This document shows positions 1 to 8,504 of a stretch of DNA of 64,000 nt, in pieces. Every line of letters starts with the position of its first letter. The stretch's first letter is position 1. A program made the position numbers and the translations under genes. Below the pieces are notes generated by a model. It did no database searches, had not been told where the DNA came from, and worked only from the letters and a program-made list of their open reading frames with translations. The DNA comes from Ramlibacter lithotrophicus (GTDB taxonomy: Bacteria; Pseudomonadota; Gammaproteobacteria; Burkholderiales; Burkholderiaceae_C), in contig NZ_VTOX01000002.1 in assembly GCF_012184415.1 (NCBI RefSeq), positions 310,001 through 374,000 on the forward strand. Reading direction: 5' to 3'.

Positions 1-53
1 GTGAGGCCGCCGAAGCGCTTTTGCAGGCCCTGGATGCGGAGTTCCTTGGTCAT
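1..53 (-). CDS. livG: Branched-chain amino-acid-type ABC transporter ATPase, N-terminal fragment
   Basis: Only the first 17 codons lie in the window; the gene runs off the left edge. The reading MTKELRIQGLQKRFGGL is the usual start of a LivG-type ATPase, whose first strand leads into the A-loop before Walker A. It begins 4 bp after the stop of the LivH-like permease on the same strand, so it belongs to the livM-livH-livG operon. The family call rests mostly on this context. Confidence 0.75.
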   Translation of the reverse strand, partial: MTKELRIQGLQKRFGGL

Positions 54-57
54 CGCG

Positions 58-939
58 TCACCGTGCGGCGCGCCGGCCGAGAATGCCTTCCGGCCGGATG
101 AAGATGGTGAGCACCAGCAGCGCGAAACCGATGATCAGGGCGATGGACTGGCTGAAGTACACCGCGGAGACCTGCTCCGTCACGCCGAACAGGAGGGCGC
201 CGAGCAGCGCGCCGACCGGATGGCCGAGCCCCCCGAGCACGATGACGATGAAGCCGATCAGCGTGTAGTCACTCCCCGAGAACGGCGAGAAGGCCGGGAA
301 GATCATGGCCACCAGCACGCCTGCCACCCCGGCCAGCGCGATGCCGATACCGAACGCAACGGCCGACAGGAGCGAGGCGTTGATGCCGACGATCTGCACC
401 GCGTCGCGGTTCATGGTGATGGCGCGCAGTGCCTTGCCGACGGTCGTGCGATAGAGGAAGAAGGCCAGCAGCCCGACCAGCACCAGCACGACGCCGAGCG
501 CGATCAGGCGAACCGTCGGGATCAGGATCGGTCCGAGCTTCAGGAACACCGGCTCGATGCTGTAGTTGAGGGAACGCGCGTCCGCCTCGAACGCCAGCAG
601 CATCCCGGCGCCGAGCATGATCGACACGCCGAACATCACCAGCAGCGAGGCGGTCTCGGGGTCATCGGACCGGCCCAGGCGGGGAATGAGGACGAAGTAG
701 AGGAGGTACCCGATGCCGAAGAAGACCGCGAACACCAGGGGTAGCGCGACGAACGGATTCAGCCCGAGAAAGTGCAGCGCCAGGAATGCGAAGTAGGCAC
801 CGAGCACCAGGAACTCGCCGTGCGCGAAATTCACCACGCGCAGCACGCCGAAGATGACGTTCAGGCCGAGGCCGATCAGCCCGTAGATGGCGCCCAGGAT
901 GATCCCGTTGACGAGGGCCTGGACGGCGAGTTGGGTCAT
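58..939 (-). CDS. livH: Branched-chain amino-acid-type ABC transporter permease LivH
   Basis: Encodes 293 residues of almost wholly hydrophobic sequence, the inner-membrane permease of a HAAT-family importer. The N-terminus (QALVNGIILGAIYGLIGLGL) and the segment VVNFAHGEFLVLGAY are hallmarks of LivH. The C-terminal IRPEGILGRR end is also typical. The start at 939 is the only one giving a family-length protein, although the frame stays open far upstream. It lies 11 bp after livM and 4 bp before livG. The solute is not fixed by sequence; the binding protein and amidase beyond the LysR gene suggest amino acids, amides or an aromatic/urea-like compound. Confidence 0.93.
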   Translation of the reverse strand: MTQLAVQALVNGIILGAIYGLIGLGLNVIFGVLRVVNFAHGEFLVLGAYFAFLALHFLGLNPFVALPLVFAVFFGIGYLLYFVLIPRLGRSDDPETASLLVMFGVSIMLGAGMLLAFEADARSLNYSIEPVFLKLGPILIPTVRLIALGVVLVLVGLLAFFLYRTTVGKALRAITMNRDAVQIVGINASLLSAVAFGIGIALAGVAGVLVAMIFPAFSPFSGSDYTLIGFIVIVLGGLGHPVGALLGALLFGVTEQVSAVYFSQSIALIIGFALLVLTIFIRPEGILGRRAAR

Positions 940-950
940 CGTCGTCGTCC

Positions 951-1946
951 TCAGGCGATGTAGCGGCGCAGCCAGGGCTTGCGTTGCACCAGGCTGCCGA
1001 GAATGCCGCGGGGCAGGAAGAGCATCAGCAGCACGATGAAGAGGCCGAGCAGCAGCAGGTTCACGAGGGGGAAGCGCTGCCAGATGACGTGGTCGATGCC
1101 CAGCAGCACGCCGGTGCCCACCAACGGGCCGAGGACGGTGCCGAAGCCGCCGGCCATCGCATAGATGATGCTCTTGGCCGTGATCAGCACGCTGAAAGCC
1201 GCCTCCGGATCGACGACGTTCGTGTACCAGGCCTCGACCCCGCCGGCGAGCGCCGGGAAGAAGGCGGCCAGCACCCATGCCCGCAGCCGGGTCCGGGCCA
1301 CCCGGATGCCGACCACGGCCGCTGCCTCGTCGTCGTCGCGGATCGCCTTCAGGGCCTTGCCCAGGGCCGACGCGGAGATCCACAGGACGGTCGCCAGCGT
1401 CATCGCGGCCACGGCCCACATGGCGTAGTAGCTGAGGATCGGGTTGTTGGCCCCCGAGAGGATGATCCCGTTGCTGCCGCCCGTGATCCTGTCGGGCAGG
1501 TTGGCCAGCACCAGCCGCACGATGCTGGCCAGAGCGAGGCTGACGATGCCGAAGTACACGCCCTTGAGCCGCAGGGTCGGTGCCAGCAGCAGCGAAAGCA
1601 GGATGCCCGCCGCGCCGGCGGCGGCGAGCGCCAGGCCGATCGGCCAGCCGGCGATCCTGTAGAGGATCCCGGTCGTGTACGCGCCGATGCCGTAGAAGAC
1701 GACGAATCCGAACGGCAGGTACCCGGTGAAACCGGCCGAGATGTTCAGCGCGCTCGCCATCGTGACCCACAGCAGCAGGTAGAAAGCCAGCGAGATGTTG
1801 CTGGTCACGAGCGGCACCGCCAGCGCGCCCGCCAGGAACAGGGCGAACACGCCGCCGGCGATGCGCGTGCGCAGCGATTCGATGCGCCGGTCCTGCGCGC
1901 GCGTGGCGGCTTGCGTATCCGGGATGAGGGCCGTGGTTGTGCTCAC
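951..1946 (-). CDS. livM: Branched-chain amino-acid-type ABC transporter permease LivM
   Basis: A 331-residue multi-spanning permease, the second membrane subunit of the LIV importer. A short charged N-terminus precedes the first membrane segment near residue 32. LivM features include SAGFTGYLPFGFVVFYGIGAYT near residues 68-90 and the EAA-like cytoplasmic loop with KALKAIRDDDEAAAVVGIRV. The C-terminal FLPRGILG is the LivM counterpart of the LivH ending. It is 66 bp downstream of the LysR gene on the same strand, so the regulator may be co-transcribed with the transporter. The livF ATPase is expected beyond the left edge. Confidence 0.92.
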   Translation of the reverse strand: MSTTTALIPDTQAATRAQDRRIESLRTRIAGGVFALFLAGALAVPLVTSNISLAFYLLLWVTMASALNISAGFTGYLPFGFVVFYGIGAYTTGILYRIAGWPIGLALAAAGAAGILLSLLLAPTLRLKGVYFGIVSLALASIVRLVLANLPDRITGGSNGIILSGANNPILSYYAMWAVAAMTLATVLWISASALGKALKAIRDDDEAAAVVGIRVARTRLRAWVLAAFFPALAGGVEAWYTNVVDPEAAFSVLITAKSIIYAMAGGFGTVLGPLVGTGVLLGIDHVIWQRFPLVNLLLLGLFIVLLMLFLPRGILGSLVQRKPWLRRYIA

Positions 1947-2012
1947 GCTGGTCGACGCCCGTGCGGCGTCCTGGATGACGTATGGCGGCGCAGATTAACC
2001 CATAACCCGAAA

Positions 2013-2948
2013 TTAATCCATCGGCGAAAACTCGGCGGCCGGGCTGCCGCGCCGGAACCCGTGCGCCGCCGCCACCTCGTGCAGGAGACGGGAGAACGTC
2101 GCACCGACCAGCGACCGCGGGCGCGTGCGCGAGGTGAGCGCCGTGACGTAGATCGGGATGGCCTCCCGCAGCGGCCGCGCCGCCACGTTGTGCCATGGCG
2201 CTCCCAGCACCGAATAGGGATCGACGACGGCCACGCCGGCCCCCGCGTTGACGAGCGCGCAGGCCAGGTGGGCGGCCGGGACGTCGGCCCAGAGCCGGAA
2301 CGGGTGCCCGGCGCGGTGGAAGGCGTCGGCGACCAGTCGTCCGAAATGCATTTGCCGGCCCACGATGATCATCGGATGGGAGGACAGGTCGCGCAGGGAC
2401 AGCCGCTGCTTGGCCGCCAGCGGGCTGTCGCGCGGCACGATGGCAACCATGCGGCCGACGCACAGCGAGGCCACGCTGAGGTTCGGGTGCTCCGCCGGCA
2501 CCGAACAGACGCCGACCTCAACCTCGTCGTTCAGCACCTCGGGCACCAGCCGCTCGACCAGCGAGGAACGCAGGCGGATGGTCACCTGGGGATGCTCGCT
2601 GCCGAAGCGTGCAAGTGCCCGCGGCACCAGGGACTGGGCCAGGCTGGGACTGCACGCCACCCTCAGGTCGCCCGCGCGCTGCTCGGCCAATGCCTGGGCC
2701 AGCTCGTTTACCCGCTGCACCCCGTCGCGCGCCCGCTCGATCTCGGCCAGCAGCTCGTGCGCCTCCGGCGTCGGGTGCAGCCGGCCGCGCACGCGCTGGA
2801 ACAGCCGCAGCCGCAGCTGCTGCTCGGTCAGCGAGATCATCCGGCTGATGGCTGGCTGGGTGACCGAAAGCTCCCTGGCCGCGCTGCTGATGGTGCCGGC
2901 CGACATCACCGTGCGGATCACGTCCATCTGGCGCAAGTTCAACGGCAT
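2013..2948 (-). CDS. LysR-family transcriptional regulator
   Basis: A 311-residue LysR protein. The N-terminal winged HTH covers roughly residues 4-62 (LRQMDVIRTVMSAGTISSAA, then TQPAISRMI as recognition helix), followed by the linker helix and the periplasmic-fold effector domain. I chose the ATG at 2948 because MPLNLRQMDV matches the normal start; an upstream in-frame codon adds only nine atypical residues. It is divergent from the binding protein/amidase pair and leads the livMHG genes, so it probably controls both units. The effector cannot be read from the sequence. Confidence 0.9.
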   Translation of the reverse strand: MPLNLRQMDVIRTVMSAGTISSAARELSVTQPAISRMISLTEQQLRLRLFQRVRGRLHPTPEAHELLAEIERARDGVQRVNELAQALAEQRAGDLRVACSPSLAQSLVPRALARFGSEHPQVTIRLRSSLVERLVPEVLNDEVEVGVCSVPAEHPNLSVASLCVGRMVAIVPRDSPLAAKQRLSLRDLSSHPMIIVGRQMHFGRLVADAFHRAGHPFRLWADVPAAHLACALVNAGAGVAVVDPYSVLGAPWHNVAARPLREAIPIYVTALTSRTRPRSLVGATFSRLLHEVAAAHGFRRGSPAAEFSPMD

Positions 2949-2967
2949 GGCGGTTCCTCGGGGACGG

Positions 2968-2992
2968 TATAACACGAGGGCATGGTTTTATC
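2968..2992. promoter_or_regulatory. Candidate LysR operator in the divergent promoter
   Basis: The 119-bp gap between the LysR gene and the binding-protein gene has an AT-rich imperfect inverted repeat, ATAAC (2969-2973) and GTTTTAT (2985-2991), separated by 11 bp. This fits the loose interrupted-dyad form of LysR operators. The match is short and the assignment is positional. Confidence 0.35.
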
Positions 2993-3067
2993 AGAAAAGC
3001 TCATGCTCGACACCGGTGGCGGGTGTCGCTACGATGGCCGCGCACCTCAACACAGGAGACAAGGACC

Positions 3068-4309
3068 ATGGGCATGATCACCAAGCGCGACTTCATTCAG
3101 CGGCTGCTGGCGTCGGGCAGCGTCGCGATGCTGGCGTCCCCCGCCGGTGTGCTGGCGCAGTCGCAGGACAAGATCCGCATCGGGATGACGGTGTCGTCCA
3201 CCGGCAGCTTCGCGCTGGCATCGCAATCGGGCGTGCGGGGCGTGGAGGTGTGGGTCGACGACGTGAACCGCCGCGGCGGCATCGACGTCAAGGGCCGCAA
3301 GCTCAAGGTCGAACTGGTCAAGCTCGACGACCGCAGCGACAAGCAGATGGTCACCCGGGTCTACGAAAAACTGATCGTCGACGACAAGGTCGACCTGCTC
3401 ATGGCGCCGTTTGGTTCGACGCTGACGTCGGCAGCCGCGACGGTGACCGAGCGGTTCGGCAAGTTCATGGGCGTCTGGTCGGCGGCTTCCGACGCGCTGT
3501 ACCAGCAGGGTTTCAAGTACGTCGTCTCGGCCACGCAGATGCCCGTTTCGGCGATGCCGCGCGCCGGCATGGAGCTGGCCGGCAAGCTTGGCGGCAAGAA
3601 GGCGGCCATCGTCTTCTCCGATGAGCCGTTCCCCGCCGGCCTGGCGGACGGCGCGAAGGTGCAGGCCGAGAAGAACGGCATGCAGGTGGTGATGTTCGAG
3701 AAGTACCCGAAGGGCCAGAAGGACTTCAGCACCCTGCTGCAGAAGGCCAAGGCATCGGGCGCGGACGTCTTCTTCCCGACCTCGTACGAAGGCGACCTGA
3801 TCAGCATGGTCCGGCAGATGAAGCAGCTGAACCTGAGCTTCCCCTTCGCATTCATGGTCTACGCGTCCACGCCGCAGTTCCAGGAGATCGGCAAGGACGC
3901 GGACTTCATCTACAGCCACACCAACTACCACCCGTCGATCAACTGGAAGGTGAACGCCGGTCTCACGCGCGAGCAGTTTGCCAAAGCCTACGAGGCGCTC
4001 TTTCCCAAGGCGGAGTTCCCGCCCGACTTCCAGACGGCGCTCGCCTATGGCGCCGGGGTCGTCGTGGAGCGGCTCATTGCCACCGCGGGATCCACGGAAG
4101 CCGTGGCGCTCAAGAAGGCGGCCATGGACCTCTCGGGCAAGCTGGTGGTGATGGCCGGTCCCTACCAGATCGACGAGACCGGCAAGCAGCTGCAGATGCC
4201 CTTCCCGGTCGTGCAGAACCAGCCCGGCAAGGGGATGATGGCCGTGTACCCCTTCGACGTGGCTAACAGCAAGCCGGTGTACCCGATCCCCGAGTGGAGC
4301 AAGCGCTGA
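3068..4309 (+). CDS. ABC transporter substrate-binding protein, amino-acid (LivK/amide) type
   Basis: A 413-residue exported solute-binding protein (periplasmic-binding-protein type I fold). The first 30 residues are a signal peptide with a KRDF-type charged start, a hydrophobic core and an LAQS cleavage region. IRIGMTVSSTGSFALASQSG is the typical first strand and ligand loop of LIV-family binding proteins. I chose the ATG at 3068 because AGGAGA lies at 3054-3059; an upstream in-frame start would spoil the signal peptide. It is followed two bases later by the amidase, so the two are co-expressed. It presumably delivers substrate to the LivMHG permease transcribed the other way. Confidence 0.9.
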   Translation: MGMITKRDFIQRLLASGSVAMLASPAGVLAQSQDKIRIGMTVSSTGSFALASQSGVRGVEVWVDDVNRRGGIDVKGRKLKVELVKLDDRSDKQMVTRVYEKLIVDDKVDLLMAPFGSTLTSAAATVTERFGKFMGVWSAASDALYQQGFKYVVSATQMPVSAMPRAGMELAGKLGGKKAAIVFSDEPFPAGLADGAKVQAEKNGMQVVMFEKYPKGQKDFSTLLQKAKASGADVFFPTSYEGDLISMVRQMKQLNLSFPFAFMVYASTPQFQEIGKDADFIYSHTNYHPSINWKVNAGLTREQFAKAYEALFPKAEFPPDFQTALAYGAGVVVERLIATAGSTEAVALKKAAMDLSGKLVVMAGPYQIDETGKQLQMPFPVVQNQPGKGMMAVYPFDVANSKPVYPIPEWSKR

Positions 4310-4311
4310 CA

Positions 4312-5706
4312 GTGACGGAGCTTGCGTACGCCACGCTGCGCGACCTGTCGCAGGCCCTGGCCCGCGGCGAGCTTTCGTCCACGGAGCTCGCGCGGTATTT
4401 CGTAGACCGCATTCACCGTCTCGATCCACGCCTGAATGCGTTCGTCCGGGTGGACGAGGAGTCGGTGATGCAGCAGGCGCAGGCGGCGGACTGCCGCCGG
4501 CGTGCCGGCTATGGCCTGGGGCCGCTCGACGGGGTGCCGATCGCCGTCAAGGATCTGTTCGAGGTCGAGGGCCAGTTCACCGGCGCCGGCTCCGCGGCGT
4601 TCGCGGACCGCCGCAGCACCGTGACGGCCACGGCCGTGCGCCGGCTGCTCGGCGCCGGCATGGTGGTGCTCGGCAAGACGCAGATGGTGGAGTTCGCGTT
4701 CGGCGGCTGGGGAACCAACCCGGTGCTCGGCACGCCGGTGAATCCGTGGGATGCCGCCGTGGCGCGGATCCCGGGAGGCTCCTCCAGCGGTTCGGGCGTG
4801 GCCGTGGCTGCCGGCCTGGCGCCTGCGGCGCTCGGGTCCGACACCGGCGGGTCAGTCCGCATCCCGGCGTCCCTGAACGGCATCACCGGCCTGAAGACGA
4901 CGACGGGCCTGATCAGCCTGCATGGCGCCTTTCCGCTGTCGGGCACGCTCGACTCGATCGGGCCGATGACCCGCGATGCGCTGGACGCCGGCTTGCTGAC
5001 CCAGGTTCTGTCCGGGGAAGACGAGAACGATCCGCGCACCCGCGGAGTTCCGGCGTTCCATGCCGCCCGCGAAAGCGCGGGCGATCTGCGGGGCGCGCGC
5101 ATCTCCGTGCTGCCGGTCGAGCGCTTTCCCATCGAGGTGGCCCAGGGCGTGCTGCGCGCGTACCGCGAATTCCAGGGACTGCTCGGGGAGCTCGGGGCCA
5201 TCGTCGAGGAAGTTGAGTTCCCCTTCGACTTCCATGACCTGATGCTGAGGAACGGTTCACTGATTGCCGCGGAAGCATTCGCGATCCATCGTTCGTACAT
5301 CGACGACGAGGCACGGCCCTTCGGCCCCCATGTGCGCCGGCGCATCCAGGCGGGCCGGGCCATCGGCGCCGCGGACTACATCGATGCGCTCGCGCACCAC
5401 CAGCACCAGCGCGCGCTGTGGAGCGACTGGATGCAGTCGCGCGATGCGCTGCTCACCCCGACGCTGCCGATGGCGGCGGCGCCGGTCGCGGAGGTCGACG
5501 AGACCGCCACGCCGCTGGCGGCCTTCACGCGGGCGGCCAACTACCTCGGTGCCTGCGGGGTGTCGCTGCCGGGCGGGTTCGAAGCGGGCCTGCCGATCGG
5601 CATGCAGTTGCTCGGCGCGCCGTACGCGGAGCGGAAGATCCTCGAGATCGCGGCGGCAGTCCAGTCCAGGTCGGACTGGCATCGGCGTCGCCCGCCTTTG
5701 GCCTGA
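4312..5706 (+). CDS. Amidase signature-family amidohydrolase
   Basis: A 464-residue amidase hydrolysing an amide or related C-N bond in the cytoplasm. The Ser-cisSer-Lys triad is visible: Lys in GVPIAVKDLF (about residue 80), the glycine/serine loop GGSSSGSG (about 155-162) and the nucleophile in GSDTGGSVRIPAS (about 181). The start is taken as GTG 4312, two bases after the preceding stop; GTG 4294 is an in-frame alternative overlapping the binding-protein gene. The pairing implies import of an amide-containing compound followed by hydrolysis. Specificity within this family (AtzF, GatA-like, aryl amidase) cannot be told from sequence. Confidence 0.9.
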   Translation: MTELAYATLRDLSQALARGELSSTELARYFVDRIHRLDPRLNAFVRVDEESVMQQAQAADCRRRAGYGLGPLDGVPIAVKDLFEVEGQFTGAGSAAFADRRSTVTATAVRRLLGAGMVVLGKTQMVEFAFGGWGTNPVLGTPVNPWDAAVARIPGGSSSGSGVAVAAGLAPAALGSDTGGSVRIPASLNGITGLKTTTGLISLHGAFPLSGTLDSIGPMTRDALDAGLLTQVLSGEDENDPRTRGVPAFHAARESAGDLRGARISVLPVERFPIEVAQGVLRAYREFQGLLGELGAIVEEVEFPFDFHDLMLRNGSLIAAEAFAIHRSYIDDEARPFGPHVRRRIQAGRAIGAADYIDALAHHQHQRALWSDWMQSRDALLTPTLPMAAAPVAEVDETATPLAAFTRAANYLGACGVSLPGGFEAGLPIGMQLLGAPYAERKILEIAAAVQSRSDWHRRRPPLA

Positions 5707-5865
5707 CGGCGCTGGGCGCTGACGGTGGGGTTGCTCCTGGCCGGAAGGGGACTTGCTGATTGGCGCGCCCAGTCGTCTGAACGGTGCCTCGCGCTGTGTC
5801 TCCGCGGCAGCCTAGAATGGCGTGGCTTCGCAAGCACCGAAGCATCCAACATCATCATCAACCCG

Positions 5866-5956
5866 TCGCCAGGGGAGCCTCGAAAGAGGCTGAGACTGCG
5901 TCTGATTCGACGCTGACCCTGGAACCTGATCCGGCTCATACCGGCGGAGGAAGAGC
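5866..5956 (+). promoter_or_regulatory. TPP riboswitch (THI element)
   Basis: The leader carries the conserved THI-box pieces in order: CAGGGGAGCC (5870-5879), GAGGCTGAGA (5886-5895), then GACCCTGGAACCTGAT (5915-5930) and CCGGCTCATACCGGCG (5931-5946). The last helix runs into GGAGGAAG (5945-5952), the Shine-Dalgarno of the ATG at 5960. Ligand binding would thus hide the ribosome site directly, a translational OFF switch. A -10-like TAGAAT at 5813-5818 upstream may be the promoter. Confidence 0.93.
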
Positions 5957-5959
5957 GAC

Positions 5960-7360
5960 ATGCTGTACGCCACCATTGCGGCCCTAGCCGCGTCTCTCCT
6001 GTTTTTCGTCTGGATCGCCGTGCGTGACCGCACACCCGTCGGCAGCGTGGACGATTACCTGACTGCGCGCGGCTCCCAGGGGGCGCTCACGCTGGGACTG
6101 TCCTTCCTGGCCTCTGGCATGGGCGGCTGGATCCTGTTCGTGCCGCCCGAGATCGGTGCCTTCGTCGGGCCCGTGGCCGTGGTCGGCTACGCACTGGCGG
6201 CGGCATTGCCCTTGCTGGTGCTGGCGGCCTGCGGCCCGGCCATCCGACGGCGCCTGCCGCAAGGTCGCACCATTGCCGAATACGCGCAGGAACGTTTCGG
6301 CGCGGCGCTGCGCCTGTGGGTCACCGCGCTATCGGTCCTGTACATGCTTTGCTTCATCACGGCCGAACTCACCGCCATCGGCGCGATCACGGCGATGCTG
6401 TCGGAGCTCCCGGGCAGCGCCGTCATCGTCGCGGTGGCTGTCACCACGCTGACCTACACCACCTGGGGAGGCCTGCGCGCCAGCCTCACCACCGACCGCT
6501 GGCAAGGCGGCCTGTTGCTGGGCCTGCTGATCGTGGTGCTGGCCGTGCTGCTGTTCCATCTGCCAAAAAGTGGCTTGGTCCAGCCCTGGCCTGCGGCACC
6601 CCTGGAGGCTTCGCTGAGCGTGGCCCTGACCCTGGTGATCGCGGTCACGGCGGCCAACATTTTTCACCAGGGCTACTGGCAGCGCGTGTGGTCCGCCCGA
6701 AGCGACGCTGAACTGCGGCGCGGCGCCGGCCTTGGCGCGCTGCTGATCGTTCCGGTGATGCTCGCCATGGGCGCGCTCGGCATGCTGTGCATCGCCCTGG
6801 GCAAGAACCCGGGTACCCCGCCCATCCCGTTCTTCGCGCTGCTGTCCGGCGCACCGGGTTGGCTGGCGCTGCCCGTGCTCCTGCTGGCCGTGGCGCTGGT
6901 CGCGTCCTCGGTGGACACTTTGCAAAGCGCCATCGCCTCGCTGGTGGTCACGGCCCGGCCGAAGGTGTCGCTTTCGGCGGCGCGCTGGGTCACCGTGCTG
7001 CTCATGGTGCCGGTGGCGGCGGTGTCGCTGCAAGGCCATTCGGTGCTGCGCCTGTTCCTGATTGCCGACTTGCTGTGCGCCACAGCGGTGGTGCCGGTGC
7101 TGCTCGGGCTGTGGCAACGCATGACCCCGACGGCGGCCGTGGCAGGCATGGTGGCCGGCCTGGTGGGCGCGGTGCTGCCCGGATGGGTGAGCGCGGGCAG
7201 CCTGGCGGCCGGCGTGCTCGCCGCAACGTTTCCGAATGGCGTACCCACGCTCGCACCTTTCCTGGGCGCACTGCTCGCTTCCAGCGCCCTGGCTCTGTCG
7301 TTCACCTGGCTCAATCCCTCGCCGCAAGGCAACGCCACCCAACCTGCGACGACGATCTGA
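5960..7360 (+). CDS. Sodium:solute symporter, TPP-riboswitch controlled (probable thiamine or thiamine-precursor uptake)
   Basis: A 466-residue inner-membrane protein with about 12-13 membrane segments and SSS-family features: an N-terminal segment, then GSVDDYLTARGSQGALTLGLSF and the unwound-helix region ASGMGGWILFVPPEIGA. ATG 5960 directly follows the riboswitch and its GGAGGAAG. SSS-family proteins under TPP control have been proposed as thiamine or hydroxymethylpyrimidine transporters (ThiV type). Here that role is inferred from the riboswitch, not from substrate-site residues. It is a single-gene unit with no thiamine-biosynthesis neighbour. Confidence 0.85.
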   Translation: MLYATIAALAASLLFFVWIAVRDRTPVGSVDDYLTARGSQGALTLGLSFLASGMGGWILFVPPEIGAFVGPVAVVGYALAAALPLLVLAACGPAIRRRLPQGRTIAEYAQERFGAALRLWVTALSVLYMLCFITAELTAIGAITAMLSELPGSAVIVAVAVTTLTYTTWGGLRASLTTDRWQGGLLLGLLIVVLAVLLFHLPKSGLVQPWPAAPLEASLSVALTLVIAVTAANIFHQGYWQRVWSARSDAELRRGAGLGALLIVPVMLAMGALGMLCIALGKNPGTPPIPFFALLSGAPGWLALPVLLLAVALVASSVDTLQSAIASLVVTARPKVSLSAARWVTVLLMVPVAAVSLQGHSVLRLFLIADLLCATAVVPVLLGLWQRMTPTAAVAGMVAGLVGAVLPGWVSAGSLAAGVLAATFPNGVPTLAPFLGALLASSALALSFTWLNPSPQGNATQPATTI

Positions 7361-7472
7361 CCGGGGAGCAAGACTGGCGCGGCTCCCGGTGCGCCGAATG
7401 GATGACAGCCGCATCAAGAAAAGGCGCAGGGAAGGAAGATCACAACAACCGCACACGGTGAGCGGCCGGTGT

Positions 7473-7513
7473 TTGAGTCTGAACAATGTTCGCCAACGCG
7501 CTGGCTGTAGATT
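7473..7513 (+). promoter_or_regulatory. FNR-like operator and -10 hexamer upstream of a lipoprotein gene
   Basis: TTGAG-TCTG-AACAA (7473-7486) is followed after exactly 21 bp by TAGATT (7508-7513). Spacing and hexamer match the promoter of the BON-protein operon at 39258-39298. The right half-site (AACAA) is less canonical than those in the stress island. Predicted transcription start is near 7520, 17 nt before the ATG at 7537. Confidence 0.5.
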
Positions 7514-7536
7514 TGTTCATGCATTGAAGGGTCGAT

Positions 7537-8010
7537 ATGAGAGGCTGCAGACGTTCCGACCTTGCGAGGGCACTGGGCACCGCGACGCTTGGTCTCGTGC
7601 TGATCACGGCGTGCGGTGGGGGCGGCGAATCGTCCGCTGCCGCAGCGCCGCCCGCGTCCCCCCTCGCATTCATCCTCGGATACGCAATGCCGCAGTCGCC
7701 CTCCTATCCGGCAGGATCCATCGTCATTTCTCCGCCAGATGGCCGCAGGTCCATTTCAGACGACGGCCCTGTGCGCGCGGAGCTCGAACTCGCCGGTTTT
7801 CCAGCGCAGCGACTGGATGCGCCCAACTTCCAGCCCAGGGACACCGCGCAGCTGAAGTATGTGTTTGAACTGCCGCCATCGCTCGCTGTTGAACCCCCCG
7901 CTCCATGTGTCGCAGTCGCCGCCAAGGTGACTGTCACATCCGCAACTGGCGCCACAGGGATGGCGAACTTTCAAGTCTGCGCTGGGGTGGGACTAGGGCT
8001 CGAAGCCTGA
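7537..8010 (+). CDS. Small predicted lipoprotein of unknown function
   Basis: A 157-residue protein with a lipoprotein signal: charged RGCRRSDLARAL, a hydrophobic stretch, then lipobox LITAC with Cys about residue 26, followed by a Gly/Ser/Ala-rich linker. The mature part (about 40-157) has alternating polar/hydrophobic character and looks like a beta-rich domain. I do not recognise a family. It stands alone between the symporter and a convergent two-gene unit, and is preceded by an FNR-like operator. Confidence 0.7.
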   Translation: MRGCRRSDLARALGTATLGLVLITACGGGGESSAAAAPPASPLAFILGYAMPQSPSYPAGSIVISPPDGRRSISDDGPVRAELELAGFPAQRLDAPNFQPRDTAQLKYVFELPPSLAVEPPAPCVAVAAKVTVTSATGATGMANFQVCAGVGLGLEA

Positions 8011-8099
8011 CCCGGCGTACGGCGGCGGCGGCGGAGCTTGAGCCTTTTGCAGCCGCACCGCGGGCACGCGCGGCGCCCACGGTTCACCTACGGCGCGAG

Positions 8100-8504
8100 T
8101 CATTCCAGATGCACGCGCGTGACCTTGCCGTGGTGGACCAACTCGCGCAACAGCAGGAGGTCTGCCACGAACTCCGCGGAGATGGCGCGACCCCGGGTGG
8201 CATCATCGACGGCGCACGAGAAGGCGCGCTCCACCTCGTCCGACGTGAGCGACTGCGCCCCGCCCATGCCGGCCCGCAGGCGTCCAGCGTCGTCCCTCAC
8301 CCAAATTTCCATGCCCTGCCAGGACCTGCTACTGGGCATGAGCCAATCTTCCGCCCGCTCGATGGCGGCTTCGAGGTCGGCCTCGCGCAGCCGCGGACCC
8401 GCACCCGCAAGCAGCGCCGCGGCTCCACCGCCCAGGTGTGCCAGCAGCTGACCATCCAGCGACAGCCGATAGCCTTGGGCATCAACGCGCAATTCGAGCT
8501 TCAT
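8100..8504 (-). CDS. Conserved-looking hypothetical protein, 134 aa
   Basis: A soluble 134-residue acidic protein beginning MKLELRVDAQGYRLSLDGQL. Its ATG (8502-8504) overlaps the stop of the upstream esterase gene by 4 bp, so it is translationally coupled. No signal peptide, membrane segment or motif is apparent; I do not recognise the family. Clean coupling and sensible composition support a real gene. Confidence 0.65.
   Translation of the reverse strand: MKLELRVDAQGYRLSLDGQLLAHLGGGAAALLAGAGPRLREADLEAAIERAEDWLMPSSRSWQGMEIWVRDDAGRLRAGMGGAQSLTSDEVERAFSCAVDDATRGRAISAEFVADLLLLRELVHHGKVTRVHLE

Noticed and set aside
984-2972. Very long open frame antisense to the livM and LysR genes
   Set aside because: Low-complexity Arg/Gln/His-rich translation with no family resemblance, a common artefact opposite GC-rich genes. 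The minus-strand proteins have clear families.
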